Of a stretch of DNA of 64,000 nucleotides, positions 47,417 through 57,032 are shown piece after piece. Source of the stretch: Rhizobium sp. 11515TR. GTDB taxonomy: Bacteria > Pseudomonadota > Alphaproteobacteria > Rhizobiales > Rhizobiaceae. Made by a program: the position numbers and the translations under genes. The stretch's first letter is position 1; the number at the start of each line of letters is the position of its first letter. The notes under the pieces were generated by a model. The model ran no database searches and was not told the DNA's origin. It was given only the letters and a program-made list of their open reading frames with translations. The DNA is taken from contig NZ_CP022998.1 of assembly GCF_002277895.1 (NCBI RefSeq), positions 2,523,501 to 2,587,500 of the forward strand. Direction: 5' to 3'.

Positions 47417-48595
47417 GTGGGTGTATTTGAACGTCATAAGCCAAAGGAACACCGGTGGCTGGGGCCGAGCGCGCATGCGCGCATGCCTTTGATCCCATCC
47501 ATTTCCGCAGCGCGTTGGCTGCTGATTTTGATTGCCATTGCCGGTATTTATTTCTTTTATGGCTTTCTCGTACCGGTCCTTGCCGCAGCGGTAATCGGCT
47601 TCGCCACTTGGCCGCTTTATAGCGATATTGTGCGTCGTACCGGCGGCAATACGACACTCGCCGCCACCATCGCCATTGCATTCATCGTCACCTTCCTCGT
47701 CCTGCCCATCGTCCTATCCGCCATCTATATGGCTGGTGAGGTGCGCGAGTGGTTCAGCTGGGCGATCCATGTGAACCGTGAGGGTGCGCCGCCGCCGCAA
47801 TGGATTCTCGCCTTGCCGGTCGTCGGCTCCTGGCTCGGCGAGCAGTGGACGCAATATGTCGGAAGCCCAGGCTCGCTCGGTGAGTTGGCGCAGTTGGTGA
47901 GCGGTGCCCATATCGGCAATATCTACAGAGCAGTTCTTGCAGCCGGTGGTGGCGCATTCCACGTCGTGCTGACCTTGCTCTTCATGCTGATTGCGCTGTT
48001 CTTCATCTATCGCGACGGCGCGACCTTCGTTCGCCAGGTCGACTTGCTCGGCGAGAAAATTCTCCCAAATCGCTGGGAACGGATTTCGCGGGTCGTGCCG
48101 GCGACGATCAGTTCCACCGTCATGGGCATGACGCTGATCGCCATCGGCGAAGGCATCGTCCTCGGCGTGGCCTACTGGATCGCCGGCGCTCCCTCCGCAA
48201 TCACGCTCGGCGTACTGACCGGCGTCATGGCCCTCGTGCCGGGCGGCGCACCGCTGTCGATGTCGCTTGTGTCGATCTATCTCGTCGCCAGCGGCTCGCT
48301 TTGGGCGGGTATCGCCCTCTTTCTCTGGGGTACGATCGAGCTTTTCATTGTCGATAAGACGCTTCGTCCCAAGCTTGTCGGCGGTCCGATCAAGCTGCCG
48401 TTCCTCCCCACCTTCTTCGGTCTGGTGGGCGGCGTGAAGACCATGGGTTTCCTCGGGCTGTTCATCGGCCCGGTCCTGATGGCGATCATTGTTGCCATCT
48501 GGCGCGAATGGATTCGCGAGGCCGAATTGACCGAGGAACAGCACGCGCAGGAACCCGAACTGCAACTGCATGTTCGGGACGCTGCCGAAGGCTGA
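47417..48595 (+). CDS. AI-2E family (PerM/TqsA-like) transporter
   Basis: A 392-residue inner-membrane protein with about eight helices. Family blocks: YFFYGFLVPVLAAAVIGFAT (about 47-66), LFMLIALFFIYRDGATFVRQ, ITLGVLTGVMALVPGGAPLS and LFIGPVLMAIIVAIWREWI. Despite the name, members transport various solutes, or are Na+/H+ antiporters. The start used is GTG 47417; ATG 47483 is an alternative without a visible ribosome-binding site. It is downstream of parE but about 250 bp away with its own dyad. Confidence 0.87.
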   Translation: MGVFERHKPKEHRWLGPSAHARMPLIPSISAARWLLILIAIAGIYFFYGFLVPVLAAAVIGFATWPLYSDIVRRTGGNTTLAATIAIAFIVTFLVLPIVLSAIYMAGEVREWFSWAIHVNREGAPPPQWILALPVVGSWLGEQWTQYVGSPGSLGELAQLVSGAHIGNIYRAVLAAGGGAFHVVLTLLFMLIALFFIYRDGATFVRQVDLLGEKILPNRWERISRVVPATISSTVMGMTLIAIGEGIVLGVAYWIAGAPSAITLGVLTGVMALVPGGAPLSMSLVSIYLVASGSLWAGIALFLWGTIELFIVDKTLRPKLVGGPIKLPFLPTFFGLVGGVKTMGFLGLFIGPVLMAIIVAIWREWIREAELTEEQHAQEPELQLHVRDAAEG

Positions 48596-48611
48596 TTGCT
48601 CAGCTGGTTTG

Positions 48612-49067
48612 TTACAGCCGTTTTTCCATGAACAGGCTGAGCGGATCTGGCTGATAGCTGCCGAATGCAGGAATTTCGAGATATCCGAATTTCCGGTATA
48701 GGCCGATCGCTTCCGGCTGATATATGCCGGTTTCAAGCCGCACCGCGGAAAGGCCTTTTTCGAGCGCTGCCACTTCGAGCGTCTCCATGAGTTTGCGCGC
48801 AACACTGCGGCCTCTGGCGATCGGATCGACGAACATGCGCTTGATCTCCGCTGTACCGTCGCCGGCTTCCACCAAGGCGCAACATCCGACGATCGCGCCC
48901 TCTGCCCTGGCCACCCAGAAGGTCACCTCCGCCTTCTCCAGCGAAGTCAGATCAAGCATATGGTTGCTTTCCGCCGGATAGAGCGATTCCGCATAGGCGC
49001 TCGACATGTCGAGAAGGCGAATGACGCCTTCCTGACGCGGGGATTCGACAGCAATCGTCAGTGACAA
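48612..49067 (-). CDS. GNAT-family N-acetyltransferase
   Basis: A 151-residue acetyl-CoA-dependent acyltransferase. The acetyl-CoA loop is IKRMFVDPIARGRSVARKLM (about 75-94), a form of R/Q-x-x-G-x-G/A. The final strand is AIGLYRKFGYLEIPAFGSY, with DPLSLFMEKRL. The start is TTG at 49065-49067 with GAGG seven bases upstream. It converges with the AI-2E-type gene. The substrate is unknown. Confidence 0.87.
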   Translation of the reverse strand: MSLTIAVESPRQEGVIRLLDMSSAYAESLYPAESNHMLDLTSLEKAEVTFWVARAEGAIVGCCALVEAGDGTAEIKRMFVDPIARGRSVARKLMETLEVAALEKGLSAVRLETGIYQPEAIGLYRKFGYLEIPAFGSYQPDPLSLFMEKRL

Positions 49068-49202
49068 GATGGACCTCGGAACCTAGAACATGTCGCGCAA
49101 AGTGTGCAGCGGTTTTGCAACAACGACTTGCGCAAAATCAAAGACCTAAAGCGTGAGAGGCGAATCTGAAGATCGCGACGCGCGTTGAACGCCCGCTGAA
49201 TA

Positions 49203-50342
49203 TCACGCAGCGGCGAGCGTCGCCAGTGCGGCGAAACTCCGTGCGGCCTGCCGCCGTTCGGCATTCGCAAGCTTCTCCACCATGTCGAGGAGCTGTGTCG
49301 CGGCGGCGGGAGCTGGCTCCGCTAAGCGGAACTTGCGCAGCAGGCGCAAAGAAACATCTTCCAGCATCGCACTGCCGTTCTTGCGGGAGGATTCACGCCA
49401 TATCATCGTCGCCTCGACGAAGATGGTGCTGATATCCCGAGGCAATCCGGCGCTTTCGTAGAGTGCCCGAATGGCGTAGATGCGCCCCCTGGAGATGATG
49501 GAGCGTACGCGGCGCTCGTCACAGCCGGAAAGGATGGTGATCGCGCAGGCGAAGAAATCGACCTTGCCGGAGCACAGCGCATGCATCAGGAATGCCGGCG
49601 TCAGCCAGCCACTCTGCCTGAGATGCTCGACCAAATCGGGCAATTGCTCGTGCTGCGCCGTTCCTGCGATCGTAACGGTTGCGGATTCAGTCGCTTCACG
49701 TGTCACCTGCTGCAGCCTGGAGCTGCCGACAAAGCTCTGGACGAGCGCCGATTCCGAAAGCGCGTCGCTGATCTGACGCATCAGCAGATGCTTGATGTCG
49801 GAAGACAGCATATCGCGGGAAAGAAGCAGCCCGCGTATCTCGGCGCAACCACCCATGCGCTCGGCGATGCGTTTGAGCGAAGCCTGCGAAAGCAATGCAC
49901 CGTCATTTTCCAACAGACACAAAATTTCTGTCTCTCCGCCGATCTCGGCAAGAGCGGCGCAGACGGCACGCGGTACCTGCCCGCGTGACGCGACCAGAAC
50001 CCGTGTCACGTCGCTGCCCCTCAATGCGAGATCAACGAGATCGGCATCGGTGAACACCGGCGAAAACAGGATGATCTGCCCCGCGATCTCAGGCTGATCC
50101 TCGGCTAGAGACAAAATGACGTTCCGCGGGGCACTGGCCGAATGCGCGACGGCTTCAGCAAGCGCCAGCCGCACGCGAGGAGACGGATCGTCGAGTAGAT
50201 AGGTCATCGCCATCTCGGCGGCCGCGCGCTCGTCCTTCGGCATCTCCGACTGCAGATAGGCCCTGCCGAGTGCATTGGCCGCCCGGGCCCTGCTTTCTGC
50301 CTTGGCGGTCTCAGCCCAGCGAAGGAATGCTTCTATGATCAC
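49203..50342 (-). CDS. DUF2336 domain-containing protein
   Basis: About 379 residues, mostly helical and repeat-like (ANALGRAYLQSEMPKDERAA, LLDDPSPRVRLALAEAVAHS, LIAERMGG-type segments), matching alphaproteobacterial DUF2336 proteins that resemble HEAT-type solenoids. No signal peptide or membrane helix is seen, so it is cytosolic. Function is not established; some relatives sit near PilZ or chemotaxis genes. The start is taken as GTG 50340-50342 (VIIEAFLRWAETA); a TTG 18 bases upstream is also in frame. Confidence 0.8.
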   Translation of the reverse strand: MIIEAFLRWAETAKAESRARAANALGRAYLQSEMPKDERAAAEMAMTYLLDDPSPRVRLALAEAVAHSASAPRNVILSLAEDQPEIAGQIILFSPVFTDADLVDLALRGSDVTRVLVASRGQVPRAVCAALAEIGGETEILCLLENDGALLSQASLKRIAERMGGCAEIRGLLLSRDMLSSDIKHLLMRQISDALSESALVQSFVGSSRLQQVTREATESATVTIAGTAQHEQLPDLVEHLRQSGWLTPAFLMHALCSGKVDFFACAITILSGCDERRVRSIISRGRIYAIRALYESAGLPRDISTIFVEATMIWRESSRKNGSAMLEDVSLRLLRKFRLAEPAPAAATQLLDMVEKLANAERRQAARSFAALATLAAA

Positions 50343-50470
50343 GTAACGCCCCGATATCAACGAGGCGATTCTTGCCCCGCAAATTCATATGCTTCACGTT
50401 ATCGGGCAAAGGTTTACGGGACGTTTACCTTGCTTATTAACCTATCGCCTATCGGCACAAGTGGCGCCCA

Positions 50471-51076
50471 TCAGGGCGCCTTTGGCCTGATCATCTCGAA
50501 GACGTCACTGCCCTCGCTGTAATCCATGTAGCCCATGCGCGCGATGGGACGTGCCAGCGCCATGTCCAGTCTGCCGTCACGAATGATCGTCTCGTCGATA
50601 TGGATGCCGACGACTTGGCCGATCACCATGATGTTTTCCGATACCTCCCCATCGAGACCTTTGGGTTGCAGAATTTCAGTCACCCTGCATTCGAGCACGG
50701 CAAATGCCTCGGCGACATAGGGCGCGTCGACCAGCTTGCCCGGCTTCGCCGTCAGTCCGGCGAGCTCAAATTCGTTAATGCCATAGGGGACGGCAATCGA
50801 TGAATGGTTCATCTTCTCAACGATATGGCGACTGACGAGGTTGGCGGTAAAGACGCCGGTTTCCTCGACATTGCGCACGCTATCCTTTCGACCGGCGGAA
50901 GAAAACATCACCAGCTTCGGCCGATCGCTGATGGCGTTGAAAAAGGAATAAGGGGACAAGTTCAGCGAACCATCCCTGCCCTTGCTGCCGATCCAGCCGA
51001 TCGGCCGCGGCGCGACGATCGCCTTGAACGGATCATGCGCCAGCCCATGACGATTGGTGTCTGTCGTATAGAACAT
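50471..51076 (-). CDS. Flavin reductase family protein (FMN-binding split barrel)
   Basis: A 201-residue flavoprotein. The family opening is [20 protein letters not shown] then VAPRPIGWIGSKG, followed by LNLSPYSFFNAISDRPKLVM (FMN phosphate site). These proteins reduce FMN or act as flavin-dependent hydroxylase partners. The ATG overlaps the last base of the nitroreductase stop (TGATG), so the two are translationally coupled. A perfect hairpin, GGCGCCC-ATCA-GGGCGCC, spans the stop codon at 50463-50480 and may end the transcript or slow ribosomes. Confidence 0.88.
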   Translation of the reverse strand: MFYTTDTNRHGLAHDPFKAIVAPRPIGWIGSKGRDGSLNLSPYSFFNAISDRPKLVMFSSAGRKDSVRNVEETGVFTANLVSRHIVEKMNHSSIAVPYGINEFELAGLTAKPGKLVDAPYVAEAFAVLECRVTEILQPKGLDGEVSENIMVIGQVVGIHIDETIIRDGRLDMALARPIARMGYMDYSEGSDVFEMIRPKAP

Positions 51077-51663
51077 CACGCGTCCTCGCCGCCGATCCAG
51101 GTCACCGTTTCCGATAGCTCCGGGCGTGGGCGTTCGACCGGCGGGAAGCTTGTCGAACCGATATGGATGAAGCCGGCGACCTTCTCGCCCGGCTGGACGC
51201 CGAGCAACGGATAGGCGCGCTCGTCGAAGGCGAACCATTCGGTCAGCCAATTGGAGACCCAGCCATGAGCATTGGCCGCAATCAGCAGATTCATGCAAAG
51301 CGCACCGGCCGACATCAACTGCTCCCACTCCGGAATCTTGAAATGCGGCGCCGCCTTGCTGACGACTGCAATCACGACGGGCGCGCGGGTGAAGCGGGTC
51401 CGTTCGACCTGAATCATCTCATCGGAAAGGTCCGGCTTGGCTTCCAGCGCGAGTTTCAGCAGCTCTTCACCGATACGCGCACGCTCCCCGCCGCGATAGA
51501 CGATAAAGCGCCAGGGCGCGAGCTTGCCATGGTCCGGTACGCGAGAAGCCAGCCGGAGAATCTCCTCGATTTCGGCCTTGCCCGGTCCCGGTTCCGACAT
51601 CTGGAACGCAGGGATGGATCGGCGCACCGCGAGATAGTCGACCAGCTTGATATCGGTTTTCAT
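51076..51663 (-). CDS. Nitroreductase family protein
   Basis: A 195-residue FMN-dependent oxidoreductase. Signatures: [20 protein letters not shown] (N-terminal FMN contact), [40 protein letters not shown] and the late [16 protein letters not shown]. Typical of the short NfsB/RutE-like nitroreductases that reduce nitro compounds or quinones. It precedes the flavin reductase gene in the same operon, suggesting both draw on a common reduced-flavin economy. Divergent from the secreted protein gene. Confidence 0.9.
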   Translation of the reverse strand: MKTDIKLVDYLAVRRSIPAFQMSEPGPGKAEIEEILRLASRVPDHGKLAPWRFIVYRGGERARIGEELLKLALEAKPDLSDEMIQVERTRFTRAPVVIAVVSKAAPHFKIPEWEQLMSAGALCMNLLIAANAHGWVSNWLTEWFAFDERAYPLLGVQPGEKVAGFIHIGSTSFPPVERPRPELSETVTWIGGEDA

Positions 51664-51771
51664 TGAGGAACTGCCTTCATTTTGGCTTGTGGTATGATGA
51701 GGTCTTGAATTTGCCACCGCATTGGTTTTGAAGTGGCGTGTGTTTTATCGGAAGTCAATCGGTTGGTATCC

Positions 51772-52887
51772 ATGTCAGGCATTTCATCCGCTCGCCGATT
51801 GAGCGCGGCTTTCGCAATACTTGTGAGCGTGAGTACCGCCGCCTCGGCACAGAATGCCTTCAAGGAATTCAAGCAGCTCGATGGCAGCGTCAAGATGCCG
51901 AAGCTCAATGCTTTCGTGGCACCGAATGGCGAAAATTCGCCTGCGCGCACATTGCGCGACGTTTCCCTCGAAGCCAAACTCACGCCCCAGAGCGGCCCCC
52001 AGCAGCAGGGCCTTGCCTGGTACGTCTTCAGCCCGATTGCGGGCGCTGACGGCAAACTGCCGCTGGTTGCCAGCTCGCGCGGAGGCTCGGCCTCCTTCCA
52101 CCTTTTGCCGGGCGACTATTTCGTCAATGTCTCTTTCGGCCGCGCCGGTGTCACCAAGCGGCTGAGCGTGCCTGAAAGCGGCGATACCCAGAAGCAGACG
52201 ATGGTTCTCGACGCCGGTGGGATGGTCCTGAACGCCGTATCCGGCCCCGATGTCCGCATTCCTCCGAACGAGCTGAGCTTCTCGATCTATTCGAGCGAAG
52301 CCAAGGAGGACGGCGAACGCGGTCTTGTCATGGACGACGTCAAGCCGAACACGCTGGTCGGCCTTAGCGCCGGCACCTATCACGTCGTTTCCGAATATGG
52401 CGAGGTCAATGCAGTCATCCGTGCCGACATCCAGGTGGAAGCCGGCAAGGTGACTGAGGCGACCATCCAGCACAGGGCGGCAAAGATCACGTTCAAGCTG
52501 GTCTCTGATGCCGGCGGCGAGGCGATCGCCGATACGGCCTGGTCGATCCTGACGTCTGCGGGCGATATCGTCGGGGAAAGCGTCAGCGCCTTTCCGACCA
52601 TGGTGCTTGCGGAAGGCCGCTACACGGCCGTCGCCCGCAACAAGGACAAGATCTATCAGCGCGATTTCACGGTCGCCGCCGGCATGAATACGGATGTGGA
52701 AGTGCTGATGAAACAGCAGCAGCCGCAAGATGCCGATACCGAACAGTCGGCCCGACAGCTGCCGATCCAGATGCCGCCGATGCGCCAGAGCCAGACGCCT
52801 CCGGCCACCACCAATCAGCAGCCGCTGCCCACCTACGAACAATTGGCGCCGGCCGCCGGAGGAGATGACGGCGATAGCATGGATTGA
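51772..52887 (+). CDS. Secreted protein of unknown function
   Basis: About 371 residues that I do not recognise. A signal peptide covers about 1-27 (ILVSVSTAASAQ). The body alternates short strands with repeated patterns: SASFHLLPGDYFVNVSFGRA, LVGLSAGTYHVVSEYGEVNA and MVLAEGRYTAVARNKDKIYQ share L-x(2)-G-x-Y-x-V. This points to two to three carboxypeptidase-regulatory-like or Ig-like beta modules. The C-terminal 55 residues are rich in Gln, Pro and Asp (MKQQQPQDADTEQ, QTPPATTNQQPLPTYEQ) and should be disordered. Start could be the upstream GTG at 51733. Confidence 0.7.
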   Translation: MSGISSARRLSAAFAILVSVSTAASAQNAFKEFKQLDGSVKMPKLNAFVAPNGENSPARTLRDVSLEAKLTPQSGPQQQGLAWYVFSPIAGADGKLPLVASSRGGSASFHLLPGDYFVNVSFGRAGVTKRLSVPESGDTQKQTMVLDAGGMVLNAVSGPDVRIPPNELSFSIYSSEAKEDGERGLVMDDVKPNTLVGLSAGTYHVVSEYGEVNAVIRADIQVEAGKVTEATIQHRAAKITFKLVSDAGGEAIADTAWSILTSAGDIVGESVSAFPTMVLAEGRYTAVARNKDKIYQRDFTVAAGMNTDVEVLMKQQQPQDADTEQSARQLPIQMPPMRQSQTPPATTNQQPLPTYEQLAPAAGGDDGDSMD

Positions 52888-52962
52888 TGCCCGAGACGAC
52901 GTGATTTGGTCGCTGGCGCGAACAATCCAGACAATCACCACTCGGCGATAGAATTTCGTTAC

Positions 52963-53802
52963 TTATCCCGCCCTGCGCCGCAGCACCTTTCTCGGCGGGG
53001 CCATGGAGAAGACCGCGCCATAGAGCTTCGTCAGCAGATCCTTGCGATCGCTGCCCTCGCTGAGCGCTTCCCAGCTCCTAGGAGCGCCGATATGCGCTGT
53101 TATCGTGCTGCCCGAGAGACGCCGGAATTCGCGGATCAGCAGCGAGATGCGCAGGGTCATCGAGATGCGGCTCGCCAGATGGAACAGTCGGCCGTTCTGT
53201 CCCTCGAAATAAATGGGGATGACGCTCGCGCGCGCCGCCTGAATGAGTTTTGCCGGGAATATTTTCCAGGGAAGATCCTCTGCTCGGCCGAAGCCCTTCT
53301 TGGCGGTTGCGACGCCACCGGCGGGAAAGACGATGATCGTCGTGCCTTCCTTGAGCAGGCGAACGGCCTCATGCCGGGTCTTCATGTTGATTGCCATCGC
53401 TTCCTTGGTTTCCTCGAAGGAAACTGGAAGCGAATAATCGTTCATTTCAGGCACTTTCAACAATTCGTTGTTGATGAGGACCTTGAAGGGACGCCCCAAC
53501 TGCTCGGCAAGCGCCAGCACCGCGATGCCGTCGCCGATGCCGTAGGGATGATTGGCGACGATGACGATCGGCGCCTCGGGGATTTGGTTCGGGGGCCACT
53601 CGCCCTTGATGAGCAGGCGCACATCGATGAGATCAAGCATCTTGCCGAAAACCCGCTCGCTCTTGCCGACGATATCGGTTCGCCAGATATCGTAGAGCCG
53701 GGCATAACGGTCTCGGCCGGAAAGACCTTCGATGGAGCGGATGAACCAGCGCTTGATCCGCGTGTCCCGTTCATTGGCGTAGGATAATTCTTTGAATTCC
53801 AA
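52963..53802 (-). CDS. Lysophospholipid acyltransferase family protein (PlsC-like)
   Basis: A 279-residue acyltransferase. The HxxxxD catalytic motif is in VIVANHPYGIGDGIAVLALA at about 82-101, as HPYGIGD with one extra residue. The substrate-binding motif is IIVFPAGGVATAKKGFGRAE. An ACP- or CoA-dependent transfer of a fatty acid to a lysolipid is likely; candidates include phosphatidic-acid and ornithine-lipid synthesis. The H-P-Y-G-I-G-D spacing suggests the OlsA/hemolysin-like subgroup rather than canonical PlsC. The start is TTG 53800-53802. Convergent with the secreted protein gene. Confidence 0.82.
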   Translation of the reverse strand: MEFKELSYANERDTRIKRWFIRSIEGLSGRDRYARLYDIWRTDIVGKSERVFGKMLDLIDVRLLIKGEWPPNQIPEAPIVIVANHPYGIGDGIAVLALAEQLGRPFKVLINNELLKVPEMNDYSLPVSFEETKEAMAINMKTRHEAVRLLKEGTTIIVFPAGGVATAKKGFGRAEDLPWKIFPAKLIQAARASVIPIYFEGQNGRLFHLASRISMTLRISLLIREFRRLSGSTITAHIGAPRSWEALSEGSDRKDLLTKLYGAVFSMAPPRKVLRRRAG

Positions 53803-53948
53803 GTGCGCGACGGGGCTGCCCCGCTCCTATGGTCTCAGTTGCGTCACATGCTGCAGCCACAGCAACGCGTTGATTCATCAATTATATGAAAGTCGTATGT
53901 CAGTTCTCTGACGGCACCCTCAAGGTGCCGCCAGATATCGATCGGCAG

Positions 53949-55937
53949 TCAGGCGGCCTTAACGCGCCGTGCTTCGCGCTTGCGCAGAATGTCCGGCGGC
54001 GTCGCTTCGAGAGCAAGCGATGCGATCGCTTCGTCGAGCGACATCGACGTTTGCGACTGGCTGCCGAGGCGGCGGATATTGACCGAACGCTCTTCGGCTT
54101 CCTTCTTGCCGCAGACGATGATCACCGGGACCTTCGTCACCGAATGCTCGCGGATCTTGTAGTTGATCTTCTCGTTACGGAAGTCGGTCTCGACATCGAG
54201 GCCGGCATCGCGCAGTGCTTCGGCAACTTCTTCGCCGTAGGCATCGGCTTCCGAGGTGATCGTCGCGACGACGACCTGCAGCGGCGAGACCCAGAGCGGC
54301 ATATGGCCGGCGAAGTTCTCGATCAGGATGCCGAGGAAGCGTTCCATCGAGCCGCAGATGGCGCGGTGGATCATCACTGGCTGCGTCTTTTCCGAATGCT
54401 GGTCGATGTAGAAGGCACCGAAGCGCTCCGGCAGGTTGAAATCGACCTGCGTCGTGCCGCACTGCCATTCACGGCCGATGGCGTCCTTGAGCGTATATTC
54501 GAACTTCGGACCGTAGAAAGCGCCCTCGCCCGGCAGAATGCCGGTCTTGATGCGCCCTTCGGACTGCGCCTCTATCGTCTTCAGCACGTCCATCATCACG
54601 CTTTCGGCGCGATCCCAGAGCTCGTCCGAACCGACGCGCTTGTCGGGGCGGGTCGAAAGCTTGACGACGATCTCCTTGAAACCGAAGTCCTCATAAACCG
54701 ACAGGATGAGGTCGTTGATCTTCAGGCACTCGGCCGCCATCTGCTCGTCGGTACAGAAGATGTGCGCATCGTCCTGCGTAAAGCCGCGCACGCGCATCAG
54801 GCCATGCAGCGCGCCCGAGGGCTCGTAGCGATGCACCGCGCCGAATTCCGCAAGGCGGATTGGCAGTTCGCGGTAAGACTTCAAGCCATGCTTGAAGATC
54901 TGGATATGGCCCGGGCAGTTCATCGGCTTCAGTGCGAAAACGCGATCGTCATCGGTATCGTCGCCGGCGACGGTGACCTTGAACATGTTGTCGCGATACC
55001 AGCCCCAGTGCCCCGAGGTCTCCCAAAGCGACTTGTCGAGCACCTGCGGTGCGTTGACCTCTTGATAGTCGCCCTGCAGCCGCCGGCGCATATAGGACAC
55101 CAGCGTCTGGAACATGCGCCAGCCCTTGCCGTGCCAGAAGACGACGCCAGGGCCTTCTTCCTGGAAATGGAACAGGTCCATTTCGCGGCCGAGACGACGG
55201 TGATCGCGTTTTTCGGCTTCAGCAAGAATGTGCAGATAGTTGTCGAGATCCGCCTGTTCGGCGAATGCCGTGCCGTAGATACGGGTCAGCATCGGGTTGT
55301 TGCTGTCCCCACGCCAATAGGCGCCGGCAACCTTCATCAGCTTGAAAGCATTGCCGATCTGGCCAGTCGAGGCCATGTGCGGACCGCGGCAGAGATCGAA
55401 CCAGTCACCCTGGTAATAGATTTTCAGATCCTGACCTTCTGGGATCGCGTCCACCAACTCCACCTTGTAGCGCTCGCCCTTGGCGGCGAAGACTTCCCTC
55501 GCCTTCTCGCGCGACCAGATTTCCTTGGTGAACGGCTTGTTACGCTGAATGATCTCGCGCATCCGCTTCTCGATGACCGGGAGGTCATCGGGCGTGAAGG
55601 GCTCGTTCTTGGCGAAGTCGTAATAGAAGCCGTTTTCGATGACCGGGCCGATCGTCACCTGCGTTCCCGGCCAGAGCTCCTGAACGGCTTCGGCGAGAAC
55701 GTGTGCGGTGTCATGGCGGATCAGTTCCAGCGCGCGGTCGTCCGAGCGGGTAATGATCTCGATCCTGCCGTCGGTCACCGGATCGGAAAGGTCGCGCACG
55801 GTGCCGTCGATAGCAATTGCGACAGCCTTCTTGGCCAGCGACTTGGAAATGGATTCGGCGACATCGCGCCCGGTCGTGCCGGCAGCGAAGCTGCGCACGG
55901 AATCATCGGGAAATGTCAGGGAAACGGATTGGGACAT
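53949..55937 (-). CDS. thrS: Threonyl-tRNA synthetase
   Basis: A 662-residue class II synthetase. Domains in order: TGS (about 1-62, with [20 protein letters not shown]), the editing domain with [16 protein letters not shown], catalytic core with zinc ligands in [20 protein letters not shown] and later HRA in [17 protein letters not shown], and anticodon-binding domain (from about 555: [17 protein letters not shown]). Complete and normal in length. ATG 55935-55937 is preceded by AAGGAGAAT. Confidence 0.97.
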   Translation of the reverse strand: MSQSVSLTFPDDSVRSFAAGTTGRDVAESISKSLAKKAVAIAIDGTVRDLSDPVTDGRIEIITRSDDRALELIRHDTAHVLAEAVQELWPGTQVTIGPVIENGFYYDFAKNEPFTPDDLPVIEKRMREIIQRNKPFTKEIWSREKAREVFAAKGERYKVELVDAIPEGQDLKIYYQGDWFDLCRGPHMASTGQIGNAFKLMKVAGAYWRGDSNNPMLTRIYGTAFAEQADLDNYLHILAEAEKRDHRRLGREMDLFHFQEEGPGVVFWHGKGWRMFQTLVSYMRRRLQGDYQEVNAPQVLDKSLWETSGHWGWYRDNMFKVTVAGDDTDDDRVFALKPMNCPGHIQIFKHGLKSYRELPIRLAEFGAVHRYEPSGALHGLMRVRGFTQDDAHIFCTDEQMAAECLKINDLILSVYEDFGFKEIVVKLSTRPDKRVGSDELWDRAESVMMDVLKTIEAQSEGRIKTGILPGEGAFYGPKFEYTLKDAIGREWQCGTTQVDFNLPERFGAFYIDQHSEKTQPVMIHRAICGSMERFLGILIENFAGHMPLWVSPLQVVVATITSEADAYGEEVAEALRDAGLDVETDFRNEKINYKIREHSVTKVPVIIVCGKKEAEERSVNIRRLGSQSQTSMSLDEAIASLALEATPPDILRKREARRVKAA

Positions 55938-56065
55938 CGATATTCTCCTTGTCCAGTCCCGCCAACGAATGCGGGTGGTTTCGAAAGTTACGGACTAAGT
56001 AAATGCTTACTTATGTCCGCGCGCCTGATAGCTGTATTTCGCATTCTAGTAAAGGAAAAGCGGCG

Positions 56066-56593
56066 TTAGCGGCCGATCATCTCGGCTAAACCACGCACGG
56101 TGTTCCAGTTTCGCATCGTTCCGATGCCGAGCCGCTTTGTCGTCAAAGCCGGCAGCATTTTCGTCTCGCTAGCCTTGAGGCCGAAATCGATCCATAAATC
56201 GCCATCGACAACGGCCATGCGCTCGTCCTGCCGGTATTTCGCAAGCACATCGAGAATTTCGGGTTCGAGGGGCTGCCGCATCACCCGAACGATGACCTCA
56301 CTGCCGATTCCGTCGAGAAAGGGATTGCCGTCGGCGAGCCTCAGCCATCTATCGGCATCGCGAACGATGATATCGACATGCTTGCCGAAAGCCGTAGCAA
56401 AACCTGTCTCAAGCTGTGCCTCGACCGATGCGATTGGCTGCGGCTCGGCTTCGAAAACAAGATTGCCGGTCGCAACAAGCGTTCGGGCATTGCGAAAGCC
56501 CAAACTCTCCGCCATGGCCTTGAGATCGGACATAATAACTCTGCGGCCCGGGCCAAGGACTATGCTGTAAAGCAGCGCGACATAGACTGCCAA
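56066..56593 (-). CDS. DUF1697 family protein
   Basis: A 175-residue protein of unknown function matching DUF1697: VYVALLYSIVLGPGRRVIMS then DLKAMAESLGFRNARTLVAT and GNLVFEAEPQPIASVEAQLE, with the closing RNWNTVRGLAEMIGR. The conserved RNWNTV is diagnostic. The start is TTG 56591-56593, three bases after the yidD stop, so translation is probably coupled to yidD. Confidence 0.87.
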   Translation of the reverse strand: MAVYVALLYSIVLGPGRRVIMSDLKAMAESLGFRNARTLVATGNLVFEAEPQPIASVEAQLETGFATAFGKHVDIIVRDADRWLRLADGNPFLDGIGSEVIVRVMRQPLEPEILDVLAKYRQDERMAVVDGDLWIDFGLKASETKMLPALTTKRLGIGTMRNWNTVRGLAEMIGR

Positions 56594-56596
56594 CGG

Positions 56597-57019
56597 TCAG
56601 GCAGCCTTTTGCCCAAGGCGGAAATAGCGCCAGGGCGTCCACCAATGATAGCGGCGCTCCAGCTCGCCAGGCACCGGATCGAGCCCACTTGTCCCCCCCG
56701 GGCCGCAGCGCGCCACGCGAAATAATGTCATCCAGCCGCCAGCCCAAAGCCCATGGCGGGCGACCGCCTCATAGCCATATTCCGAGCAAGTCGGGATGTG
56801 CCGGCAGGAGTTGCCGATGAATCCTGAAAGCGTCAGTTGATAAAGGCGAATGAGGCCCATGCCGAGGAGCCGGTCCGGCGTTTTGCGGAAAGGTCCGGCA
56901 TAATTGCGTGACTTCATCGCCATGTCGCCGCCTGGTGATGCATCGCGCCGTGTTCGCTTGGAGGGCGCAGCACCGCCCTCGTCTTCATCGTCGTCCTGCA
57001 TGAGACAGAATTGGCACAT
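56597..57019 (-). CDS. yidD: Membrane protein insertion efficiency factor YidD
   Basis: A 140-residue form with an N-terminal extension (MCQFCLMQDDDEDEGG) that contains a CxxC and an acidic stretch. The YidD core occupies about 65-135: LIRLYQLTLSGFIGNSCRHI, then PTCSEYGYEAVARHGLWAGG and ARCGPGGTSGLDPVP. YidD helps YidC insert inner-membrane proteins. Start chosen 13 bases after the upstream Fe-S scaffold stop; a shorter start at MAMKSRNYAG is possible and would remove the CxxC. Confidence 0.9.
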   Translation of the reverse strand: MCQFCLMQDDDEDEGGAAPSKRTRRDASPGGDMAMKSRNYAGPFRKTPDRLLGMGLIRLYQLTLSGFIGNSCRHIPTCSEYGYEAVARHGLWAGGWMTLFRVARCGPGGTSGLDPVPGELERRYHWWTPWRYFRLGQKAA

Positions 57020-57032
57020 CGTCAGCGCCTGC

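Noticed and set aside
53886..56069. A 727-codon plus-strand open frame
   Set aside because: It is antisense to thrS throughout, with no domain; thrS is complete and unmistakable.
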